Shown here one piece after another: positions 7,559-14,237 of a stretch of DNA of 37,821 bases (its first letter is position 1; every line of letters begins with the position of its first letter). The DNA is taken from assembly GCA_028717385.1 (NCBI GenBank), contig JAQUNW010000011.1, positions 1 to 37,821 of the forward strand, written 5' to 3'. The DNA is from Dehalococcoidales bacterium (lineage in GTDB: Bacteria > Chloroflexota > Dehalococcoidia > Dehalococcoidales > CSSed11-197). A program made the translations under genes and the position numbers. The notes beneath the pieces were generated by a model. That model made no database searches. It was not told the DNA's origin and saw only the letters and a list, made by a program, of their open reading frames with translations.

Positions 7559-7587
7559 TTGAACCTTTAATCTTCCTTTGTTATACT
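7559..7587 (+). promoter_or_regulatory. Promoter of tRNA-Pro(TGG)
   Basis: TTGAAC (7559-7564) and TATACT (7582-7587) have an ideal 17-nt spacing. The predicted start point is about 5 nt before the tRNA 5' end. Because the antiporter operon follows on the same strand without an obvious terminator, this promoter may drive it as well. Confidence 0.55.
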
Positions 7588-7598
7588 CATGTATACAG

Positions 7599-7672
7599 CG
7601 GGGTGTAGCGCAGTTGGCTAGCGCGCAGCGTTTGGGACGCTGAGGCCGGAGGTTCGAGTCCTCTCACCCCGA
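7599..7672 (+). tRNA. tRNA-Pro (anticodon TGG)
   Basis: A full cloverleaf is visible. Acceptor CGGGGTG (7599-7605) pairs with CACCCCG (7665-7671), with discriminator A7672. The D-arm is GCGC/GCGC, the anticodon stem CAGCG/CGCTG encloses loop TTTGGGA (anticodon TGG), and the T-arm is GGAGG-TTCGAGT-CCTCT. CCA is not encoded. A T-rich stretch (7673-7677) follows and could give partial termination. Confidence 0.95.
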
Positions 7673-7693
7673 TTTTTATTATTTGGTTCTCGT

Positions 7694-8143
7694 ATGAAAC
7701 TTGACAAGTACAAATCAAAACGAGACTTCTCAAAAACTCGTGAACCTGACGGCTCCGGAACAAAAGAGAGCCCTCAGCAGTTCCAATTTGTCATTCAAAA
7801 ACATGATGCCAGCCACCTCCATTATGATTTCAGGCTTGAAATAGATGGAGTGCTTAAAAGTTGGGCAGTTCCTAAAGGGGTTCCCCTGGAGAGCAATATC
7901 AAAAGACTGGCAGTTCAGACAGAAGACCATCCTTTAGACTACATAAATTTTGAAGGCGAAATCCCCAAAGGTCAATATGGTGCCGGCACTGTCCATATTG
8001 TTGACAGTGGTAATTTCACTCTGCATAGCCATGATTTAAAAAAGATCGAATTTGAACTTGCCGGCAGCACGTATTTCGGAAAATATGTTCTGATTCATAC
8101 TAGCGAGAATAATTGGTTAATGTTTAGAAAAAAAGAAGCATAA
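7694..8143 (+). CDS. Stand-alone LigD-type DNA 3'-phosphoesterase
   Basis: A 149-aa single-domain protein matching the phosphoesterase domain of bacterial NHEJ ligase LigD. H37, H41, H43, D45 and R47 fall in the KHDASHLHYDFRLE signature, followed by SWAVPKG and EDHPLDYINFEG (H79), which supply the metal- and phosphate-binding residues in the family. Known members remove 3'-ribonucleotides and 3'-phosphates at DNA ends during repair. No ligase or polymerase domain is fused, and no Ku gene lies in the window. It starts 21 nt after tRNA-Pro and is followed 6 nt later by an unknown small gene. Assignment is firm at domain level; the in vivo role is inferred. Confidence 0.9.
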   Translation: MKLDKYKSKRDFSKTREPDGSGTKESPQQFQFVIQKHDASHLHYDFRLEIDGVLKSWAVPKGVPLESNIKRLAVQTEDHPLDYINFEGEIPKGQYGAGTVHIVDSGNFTLHSHDLKKIEFELAGSTYFGKYVLIHTSENNWLMFRKKEA

Positions 8144-8149
8144 GAATCA

Positions 8150-8461
8150 ATGACAATTGATACAATAGAAAGAAAAGTTAAGCTGGTAATTAATAATAGC
8201 GCTATAAAAAACAAACCATTTGTTGATGATTTTATTGCTGGAGTAGCTGACGGGCTGGTCTCCCCCCTAAACGGCAGTACATCTTATAAAAGAATGCAAA
8301 TTGTGATAGAAAAAGAGGAAGTATCGGTAATATTTGATCATCTTCCCGTTAAGACGGATGATTTCCTGGATACAATGATTAAATCAACAATAGTTGGCAT
8401 GGCGAGCATTCTCGGGGTTTCCGAGCCCGTAACTCATTTGGAAGTCCAGGTTGACCGGTGA
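8150..8461 (+). CDS. Hypothetical 103-aa protein
   Basis: I do not recognise a family. The protein is small and soluble (MTIDTIERKVKLVINN at the start), with no signal peptide, membrane segment or cysteine motif. An alternating hydrophobic pattern (QIVIEKEEVSVIFDHL, then THLEVQVDR) suggests beta-strands around a central helix. It sits between the phosphoesterase and the antiporter operon on the same strand, with gaps of 6 and 23 nt, so it is probably co-transcribed. No strong ribosome binding site is visible. It is likely real because the tight packing continues on both sides. Confidence 0.65.
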   Translation: MTIDTIERKVKLVINNSAIKNKPFVDDFIAGVADGLVSPLNGSTSYKRMQIVIEKEEVSVIFDHLPVKTDDFLDTMIKSTIVGMASILGVSEPVTHLEVQVDR

Positions 8462-8484
8462 TAATATTTCATTTAATTCCATGA

Positions 8485-9099
8485 ATGATGACCAATAAGG
8501 AAAACCAGAATATTCCAAAGGTGCCTAAAGGCAAAATCGCGGTCTTATTCAGTCTGCTACTGCAGTTTGTTCCGCTATATGCTTTATGGCTGGTACTATC
8601 AGAACATTACCAGCCATTTTATCTGATCAGCGGAGCATTGATATGCGGATTTATTGTATTCTTTAACCACGAAATGTTTGCCGATTTTCTCCCAACGGAT
8701 CGAAACAGTATGCTTACCATGCAGTCCGCTTTCCGGACTGCATTTAATCTGATGAAGTACCTTCCATGGCTTGTGTTTCAAATTATTAGAGATAATCTGC
8801 TTGTCGCCTATCTGGTTATCCATCCGAAGATGCCAATCGATCCCAGACTGCTAAGTTTTAAAACAGGGTACCACCGGTCAGCTAGCCAGGTTATTCTGGC
8901 AAATTCCATCACTCTTTCTCCGGGCACGATGACCATTTTGCTGGAAAACAATCATTACCTGATTCACGCGCTAATTCCCTCCTCTTGTGATAATCTCACC
9001 AGCGGAGAGACCCAGGCAAGGGTCGCAAAAATCTTTAATGAGGCACCAGAAAAAGCTCCCAAATCGGTATGTGGCTATACGTTTGAGGAAGTGGAATAG
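8485..9099 (+). CDS. mrpE: Mrp-type Na+/H+ antiporter subunit E (MbhA-like)
   Basis: A 204-aa membrane protein with N-terminal transmembrane helices and the family hallmark ILANSITLSPGT around residues 137-148. MrpE is a small accessory subunit of multisubunit cation/proton antiporters. It is the first gene of an operon in the order E-F-G-D'-E'-B-C-D, which is the order of the membrane arm of archaeal Mbh/Mrp complexes. Tandem ATGs at 8485 and 8488 leave the exact start open, and the upstream ribosome binding site is weak. The gene overlaps mrpF by one base (TAGTG). Confidence 0.88.
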   Translation: MMTNKENQNIPKVPKGKIAVLFSLLLQFVPLYALWLVLSEHYQPFYLISGALICGFIVFFNHEMFADFLPTDRNSMLTMQSAFRTAFNLMKYLPWLVFQIIRDNLLVAYLVIHPKMPIDPRLLSFKTGYHRSASQVILANSITLSPGTMTILLENNHYLIHALIPSSCDNLTSGETQARVAKIFNEAPEKAPKSVCGYTFEEVE

Positions 9100-9371
9100 T
9101 GGAAGGTTTTATTATATTTGCGGCCTTTTTCATTCTAATACTCAACGTGGTCTGCCTATATCGCGTGGTAAGAGGACCAAATGTATTTGACCGTGCATTG
9201 GCGGTTAGTGTGATTGGCAATAATACAGTTTTACTGATTGTTCTAGTCGGCTTCATATTCGAGCGAATTGATATGTTTTTTGATATCGCAGTGGCTTATG
9301 CACTGTTGAACTTTATGCTATCTATTGCGCTTGGTAAATACTTTGAACGTTGGGGCAAACGATCACGATGA
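9099..9371 (+). CDS. mrpF: Mrp-type antiporter subunit F (MbhB-like)
   Basis: A 90-aa protein with three predicted membrane helices and the MrpF features RVVRGPNVFDRALAV and IAVAYALLNF. It starts at GTG 9099, overlapping the mrpE stop, which implies translational coupling. Length is typical. In Mrp complexes F is required for assembly rather than carrying the ion path itself. It ends in an ATGA overlap with mrpG. Confidence 0.88.
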   Translation: MEGFIIFAAFFILILNVVCLYRVVRGPNVFDRALAVSVIGNNTVLLIVLVGFIFERIDMFFDIAVAYALLNFMLSIALGKYFERWGKRSR

Positions 9372-9736
9372 ATATCCTGGCTGCGGTTTTGATTGCTGCA
9401 GGGCTGTTCTTTTTGAGTATCAGCTGCTTCGGGTTAATCCGGCTGCCTGATTTTTATGCACGCAACCATGCAGCAGGCAAATCGGGAACCCTGGCAGCAA
9501 TGTTGATACTTGTGGGACTGGCAATTTACAACGGTTTTGATATTACTATATTGCGCCTGTTTATTATCCTGTTGTTTTTGGGTGTTTCCAGCCCTACTGC
9601 CACCCACGCCATTGCCCGAGCAGCTTATAAACTGGGGCTCGAACCGTGGACCCTGAAAAATCGCAATCCCGAATTCAGCCACGATGGGGGCACTCCGCAA
9701 GATGAGAGCAGTAGTTCAAACGAGGCACTACACTAA
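9368..9736 (+). CDS. mrpG: Mrp-type antiporter subunit G (MbhC-like)
   Basis: A 122-aa subunit with the MrpG pattern: a first helix, then GLIRLPDFYARNHAAGKSGTLA and FLGVSSPTATHAIARAA. I chose the ATG at 9368, which overlaps the mrpF stop as ATGA; a TTG 18 nt further upstream (9350) is also open but would overlap more. The C-terminal 25 residues are hydrophilic and serine-rich (DESSSSNEALH). Small helical subunit of the membrane complex. Confidence 0.87.
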   Translation: MNILAAVLIAAGLFFLSISCFGLIRLPDFYARNHAAGKSGTLAAMLILVGLAIYNGFDITILRLFIILLFLGVSSPTATHAIARAAYKLGLEPWTLKNRNPEFSHDGGTPQDESSSSNEALH

Positions 9737-9982
9737 ATGCTAGGCAATTTTGATTTTTGGTTATTGGCTTTTCTGATTGGGATGGCTCTTGTTGCCCTCA
9801 ATATGAGAGATTTGATAGGGGCGGTACTGGTGCTATCTGCTTATAGCTTATGCATGGCTTTACTGTTTGCACTTTTAGGAGCGGTTGATGTCGCGCTGGT
9901 GGAAGCCACCCTGGGTGGAGGCATCACCAGCGTTATCTTGATTGCTGCTGTACTCCACATGAAAAGGAGGTCAAAGGATTGA
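9737..9982 (+). CDS. MbhD-like antiporter subunit (DUF4040; equals part of the MrpA C-terminus)
   Basis: An 81-aa protein of three helices with MRDLIGAVLVLSAYSL and VALVEATLGGGITSV, features of the DUF4040/MbhD family. In bacterial Mrp systems this region is fused to the C-terminal part of MrpA; here it is a separate gene, as in archaeal Mbh and Mbs complexes. It follows mrpG without a gap. The glutamate in VEATLGG is a conserved buried charge of the family. Confidence 0.83.
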   Translation: MLGNFDFWLLAFLIGMALVALNMRDLIGAVLVLSAYSLCMALLFALLGAVDVALVEATLGGGITSVILIAAVLHMKRRSKD

Positions 9983-10257
9983 AGGCTATTGCTACTATAA
10001 TTATCGCAGCTTTTGCCGCAGTAATGATATACGCGACCTCTGGTTTATCTGTACCAGGAGATCCGGAATCCCCTGCAGCGGGCAATGTATCGGAATTCTA
10101 TATCGAAAATTCAATGGAGGATATGCATACTCCGAATATTGTTACTTCAGTCCTTGCTGACTATCGTGGCTTTGACACTCTGGGCGAGACACTGGTGATT
10201 TTTACAGCCAGCCTCGCCTGTGTACTTATATTAACCAGGAGAGTTGACCGTGATTGA
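9979..10257 (+). CDS. MbhE-like antiporter subunit (MrpA C-terminal tail / MrpB-N type)
   Basis: A 92-aa protein with an N-terminal helix, an extracytoplasmic-type loop (MEDMHTPNIVTSVLADYRG) and a second helix containing GFDTLGETLVIFTASLA, a motif shared by MbhE and the end of MrpA. It starts at TTG 9979, 8 nt after a strong AAAGGAGG, and overlaps the preceding stop by 4 nt. With the preceding gene it represents a split version of the MrpA C-terminus. Confidence 0.8.
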   Translation: MKAIATIIIAAFAAVMIYATSGLSVPGDPESPAAGNVSEFYIENSMEDMHTPNIVTSVLADYRGFDTLGETLVIFTASLACVLILTRRVDRD

Positions 10258-10687
10258 GCGCTATGACAGCATCATTGTCGACATTACCTGCCGCATAATG
10301 GTTCCTTTTATTCAACTTTTTGGCATGTACGTTATTTTTCACGGGCATTATAGCCCAGGTGGAGGGTTCCAGGGTGGAGTGTTACTGGCTTCCAGTATGA
10401 TCCTTCATCGTTTAAGCCTGGGTTATAAAGAGTCCTATTTAAAGTTGCCCCCGGCTAGAGCGTCCGTCCTGGGAACCGGTGGCATGTTTCTTTTTATCTT
10501 GACAGCCCTCACCCCGATTTTTTTTGGTGGAGTATTTTTAGATTATGGTTTTTTGCCTATACCAGGATTGGAACCTGCAGAACTTAGATATTACGGCATT
10601 CTTATTGCTGAAATTTGGATTGGTATAGCTGTATTTGGCTGCCTGGTAGTAATTTTTGACCGGCTGACAGAAAGAAGATTGGATTAG
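10250..10687 (+). CDS. mrpB: Mrp-type antiporter subunit B (MbhF-like)
   Basis: A 145-aa four-helix protein with the MnhB/MrpB signature HGHYSPGGGFQGGVLLA. I prefer GTG 10250, which has AGGAG at 10237-10241 with 8-nt spacing and overlaps the upstream stop; TTG 10244 lies only 2 nt from that ribosome binding site. Subunit B belongs to the conserved membrane part of Mrp complexes. It ends one base before mrpC. Confidence 0.87.
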   Translation: MIERYDSIIVDITCRIMVPFIQLFGMYVIFHGHYSPGGGFQGGVLLASSMILHRLSLGYKESYLKLPPARASVLGTGGMFLFILTALTPIFFGGVFLDYGFLPIPGLEPAELRYYGILIAEIWIGIAVFGCLVVIFDRLTERRLD

Positions 10688-10688
10688 T

Positions 10689-11054
10689 ATGGGAGATATT
10701 GCGTTTCACTATAGTTATATTATGATTATCATTCTTCTGGTTATCGGACTATATGGTATGCTCGGAAAACGCAACCTTATAAAAAAGATAATCGGACTTA
10801 ACATTTTTCAAACAGCTATATTCCTTTTCTTTATAGAAGGCGGTCTTAAAGACGGAGGTACAGTTCCAGTGATCGATCCGGCATTGGGCACTGAAGCCGC
10901 CATCTATTTCAACCCTCTGCCTCATGTAATGATTCTGACTGCAATTGTTGTTTCTGTTGCAACTACAGGAGTTGCGATGGCTTTATTACTGACGATTTAT
11001 CGAAATTACACGAGTCTTGAAGAAGACATCATTTTGGAGCGTATGGGAAAGTGA
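10689..11054 (+). CDS. mrpC: Mrp-type antiporter subunit C (NuoK-like)
   Basis: A 121-aa, three-helix NuoK-type subunit. Family features are GLYGMLGKRNLIKKIIGLN, the loop with DPALGTEA and PLPHVMILTAIVVSVATT. NuoK/MrpC subunits carry buried acidic residues of the lateral proton path. The stop overlaps the GTG start of the following large subunit, so the two are likely coupled. Confidence 0.88.
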   Translation: MGDIAFHYSYIMIIILLVIGLYGMLGKRNLIKKIIGLNIFQTAIFLFFIEGGLKDGGTVPVIDPALGTEAAIYFNPLPHVMILTAIVVSVATTGVAMALLLTIYRNYTSLEEDIILERMGK

Positions 11055-12523
11055 TTGAACATCTCCCAGCTCTTATACCCATAAGCTTGATATTGTTTGC
11101 CTTTATTGCCGGTATACTCGGAATGATGAAGTACAGGCTTAGCCGATATTTGGCGATATTGGGAGCCGTAGCAGCGTTTGGTTTATCAGTCACCAGTACG
11201 ATTCATGTTTTACAAACCGGGACTATGAGCTACCACTTTGGTAATTGGCCGCCGCCATATGGCATTGAATTTGTCATGGATACATTAACGTGTTTTATGG
11301 TGCTGGTTATCACTGGCATCGGATCCATTCTTCTCATGTTCCCTACCAAGCCTGGATTTATGATCGACGAGCAAAAAAGCGCAACCCTATATACTTTGGT
11401 ATTGTTATTCATGGCCGGGTTGTGCGGAATGGTTATGGCCGGAGACCTGTTTAACCTTTATGTGTTCCTGGAAATTTCCTCACTTACAACTTTTGCGCTG
11501 GTGTCAATTGGAGGAGGAAAAGCCTCTGTTGCCAGTTTCCGATACCTGATAATGGCCAGTATCGGGGGGTGTTTTTACCTTTTGGGAGTTGGGTTTATTT
11601 ACTTTTCCGTAGGGTCGATCAACATGGCAGATGTGTTTCAATTACTGCCCGCTGTATATGACTCGCCTTCTGTAATTGGCGGAGCTTTTCTCATAATAAC
11701 TGGATTGTGCCTTAAAATGGCTTTATTCCCCTTTCATACATGGCTACCAGATTCTGATACATACGCCCCTCCCGTTGTTGCCGCTTTTTCGGCTGCTGTG
11801 CAGATAGAAGTCCCTGCATACGTAATCACAAGATTGCTACTGAACGTATTTTCCCAAGATTTCATGGTAACATTGACCCCAATAACTGATATCATTGCCT
11901 GGATTTCTGCTGCAGGAATTATTATTGCCTCAATATTAGCAATCGCTCAAAATAATTTCAGGCGAATGCTTGCTTATAGCAGTGTAGCCCAAGTTGCTTA
12001 CATAGGTCTCGGAATCGGTCTTGCCAATCCTTTGGGAATAGTCGGTGGAATTTTCCATATTATGGCACATTCCCTAATGAAAGGAAGCTTATTTTTAATT
12101 GCAGGCGGCCTTCATCACCATAACGGTATATGGAATATCCAGGGCTTCCAAGGTCTCGGTCGGCGCATGCCTTGGACTATTGGCGCTTTGACGATCGCAG
12201 CTCTCGGAATGATCGGTATACCGCCAACTGCCGGGTTTTTTAGCAAGTGGTACCTTCTGTTAGGGAGTATTGATAGCGGCAAGTGGGTCTTTGTTGCAGT
12301 AATGTTGATAAGCAGTCTTCTGAATGCAGTTTATTTTTTCCGTATTATCGAGAAGGCATTTACCCCGCTAAATAACCAGGCAGCATCCTCTGATAATCCT
12401 CGGGAGCTTCCAGGAAAAATGCTGGCTCCTATTTTAATCCTCGCAACGGGAATCCTGGTAGCCGGAGCATTAAATGTCGTTATAATAAATAACCTGATTA
12501 TGCCGGTGGCGGAAGGCTTATAG
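11051..12523 (+). CDS. MrpD/NuoN-like antiporter subunit, copy 1 (D1)
   Basis: A 490-aa protein with about 14 helices of the proton-conducting NuoL/M/N/MrpD family. The helix-5 glutamate is present (LYVFLEISSL), as is the helix-7 lysine (LCLKMALFPFHTWLP). In the helix-8 segment, where the family usually has lysine (ALVVKVGAY type), this copy reads AAVQIEVPAY, placing glutamate E253 at that position by my alignment. This could change its ion or proton coupling. Its position directly after mrpC is that of MrpD/MbhH. GTG start at 11051. Confidence 0.88.
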   Translation: MIEHLPALIPISLILFAFIAGILGMMKYRLSRYLAILGAVAAFGLSVTSTIHVLQTGTMSYHFGNWPPPYGIEFVMDTLTCFMVLVITGIGSILLMFPTKPGFMIDEQKSATLYTLVLLFMAGLCGMVMAGDLFNLYVFLEISSLTTFALVSIGGGKASVASFRYLIMASIGGCFYLLGVGFIYFSVGSINMADVFQLLPAVYDSPSVIGGAFLIITGLCLKMALFPFHTWLPDSDTYAPPVVAAFSAAVQIEVPAYVITRLLLNVFSQDFMVTLTPITDIIAWISAAGIIIASILAIAQNNFRRMLAYSSVAQVAYIGLGIGLANPLGIVGGIFHIMAHSLMKGSLFLIAGGLHHHNGIWNIQGFQGLGRRMPWTIGALTIAALGMIGIPPTAGFFSKWYLLLGSIDSGKWVFVAVMLISSLLNAVYFFRIIEKAFTPLNNQAASSDNPRELPGKMLAPILILATGILVAGALNVVIINNLIMPVAEGL

Positions 12524-12525
12524 AA

Positions 12526-14013
12526 ATGAGTGGTATTTTAGCCTTCCTGCCTTTAGCTGCAATATTAGTTTCGTTTGTTGCATTCATATTAATCATTCTT
12601 CTTAGAAACAATCCAAACGCCCGCGAAGCCGTTACCATCATTGCTGCGGTGAGTAAATTTACCATTGTTTTTTCTATGCTGGAAAAGGTTCTGGCTGGGA
12701 ATTATCCTGAAATCAAACTACTCAGTCTTTCACCCGGGATAGAACTTGCTTTGAAGGTTGATGAGGCGGGTATTATTTTTGCCTTATTAGCTTCTTTCCT
12801 CTGGATTGTAACCTCTTTTTATTCGATAGGATATATGCGAGGGCTTTCCGAAACGCACCAAACCAGGTTCTTTGCCAGTTTTGCATTGTGCCTTTCATCA
12901 ACCATTGGCTTGGCTTTCTCGGTGAACCTGCTGACTTTTTATCTTTTTTACGAAATACTCACAGTTGCTACCTACCCATTGGTGATTCACAAAGGAACCC
13001 CCGAATCTTTAAAAGCCGGCCGCAAATACCTGGCTTATCTTATCACCGGAGGGGTAATTCTACTGGCAGCTATTATATATACCTATCAGATTAGCGGCAC
13101 ATTAGATTTCAAACCTGGGGGTTTCTTGCCAGAAGCAGCCAGTTTTACCCAAATTGCCACACTATTCAGTCTCTTCTTTTTAGGTTTTGGTTTCAAAGCA
13201 GCAATCATACCACTCCATAGCTGGCTTCCTTCAGCGATGGTAACCCTAACACCGGTTAGCGCTCTTCTTCACGCAGTTGCTGTCGTTAAAGCCGGAGTAT
13301 TTGGGCTGGTAAGAGCTACTGGATTTGTCCTTGGACCGGAAAAATTATTAAATATCGACGCGTCCTGGGTTATGGCAGCACTGGCGTCGTTTACAATTAT
13401 TGTCGCATCATTGTTGGCTTTTCGCCAGGATAACCTTAAGCTTCGGTTGGCTTATTCTACAATTGCACATCTCTCATATATTATATTAGGGCTTGCTTTA
13501 TTTTCCGAAGCTGCCTGGAGCGGAGCGTTGCTTCATATTGTCAATCACGGCGTTATGAAGATAACTCTTTTCTTCTGCGCCGGTGCTATTTACGTTAAAA
13601 CCCATCTGGCCAACATCAGCCAGCTTGACGGCATTGGTAGAAAAATGCCCTGGACAATGGCAGCATTTACAATTGCAACCATGGGTCTTGCTGGCATGCC
13701 TCCAGTTGCGGGATTTGTCAGTAAGTTCTTATTGGTAGAAGGGGCGTTTGCTGATGGGCGGGCAGTTTTTGGAATTGTGTTACTCATAAGCGGCTTACTC
13801 AATGCAGGATACTTTTTCCCGATCGTTTATCGGGCGTTTTTCAAGAACTCGCCTGACGGTGATGGTACCAAAGAAGCTTCACCTATTATGCTAATGCCTA
13901 TTGTTGTTACTGCTGGTTTGTCTCTGTTTTTAGGTATATTTCCCGATGGAATTTTCCACTTCTTTAATCTGGCTGAAAACATTGCAAGGCAAGTAGTGGG
14001 GATTATCTGGTGA
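12526..14013 (+). CDS. MrpD/NuoM-like antiporter subunit, copy 2 (D2)
   Basis: A 495-aa proton-conducting membrane transporter, 2 nt after the preceding subunit. It keeps the complete set of charged residues: glutamate in FYLFYEILTV, lysine in GFKAAIIPLHSWLP, and lysine in LHAVAVVKAGVFG. By sequence it is therefore the most conventional antiporter module of the three large subunits in this operon. A helical bundle of about 14 segments is predicted by hydrophobicity. Its end overlaps the next small gene by 4 nt (GTGA). Confidence 0.88.
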   Translation: MSGILAFLPLAAILVSFVAFILIILLRNNPNAREAVTIIAAVSKFTIVFSMLEKVLAGNYPEIKLLSLSPGIELALKVDEAGIIFALLASFLWIVTSFYSIGYMRGLSETHQTRFFASFALCLSSTIGLAFSVNLLTFYLFYEILTVATYPLVIHKGTPESLKAGRKYLAYLITGGVILLAAIIYTYQISGTLDFKPGGFLPEAASFTQIATLFSLFFLGFGFKAAIIPLHSWLPSAMVTLTPVSALLHAVAVVKAGVFGLVRATGFVLGPEKLLNIDASWVMAALASFTIIVASLLAFRQDNLKLRLAYSTIAHLSYIILGLALFSEAAWSGALLHIVNHGVMKITLFFCAGAIYVKTHLANISQLDGIGRKMPWTMAAFTIATMGLAGMPPVAGFVSKFLLVEGAFADGRAVFGIVLLISGLLNAGYFFPIVYRAFFKNSPDGDGTKEASPIMLMPIVVTAGLSLFLGIFPDGIFHFFNLAENIARQVVGIIW

Positions 14014-14237
14014 AGAAAAAGATTATTCTTGTTATCATTTTTATTGCCGTATTCATGCTACTGGATCAAGTGTTTCACCTTACCCACGGAGAAGGATGGT
14101 GGGCACAGGTACCGGCATTTTTTGCATTTCTTGGTTTTCTTGGAGGTCTTTTGATTTTCTTTTTGGGAAAAATTGTAATCAGCGCGCTTTTACATCGCAA
14201 CGAGAATTATTATGAGTCTGACAGAAATAATCAATAG
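14010..14237 (+). CDS. Small two-helix membrane protein inside the antiporter operon
   Basis: A 75-aa protein with two hydrophobic segments (IILVIIFIAVFMLL near the N-terminus and VPAFFAFLGFLGGLLIFF in the second half), separated by a loop with HLTHGEGWW, and ending in a charged tail. It starts at GTG 14010 overlapping the previous stop, and overlaps the next gene by 26 nt, which argues that it is translated. I cannot assign a family. Its place between two large subunits suggests a small structural subunit of the complex. Confidence 0.72.
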   Translation: MKKKIILVIIFIAVFMLLDQVFHLTHGEGWWAQVPAFFAFLGFLGGLLIFFLGKIVISALLHRNENYYESDRNNQ

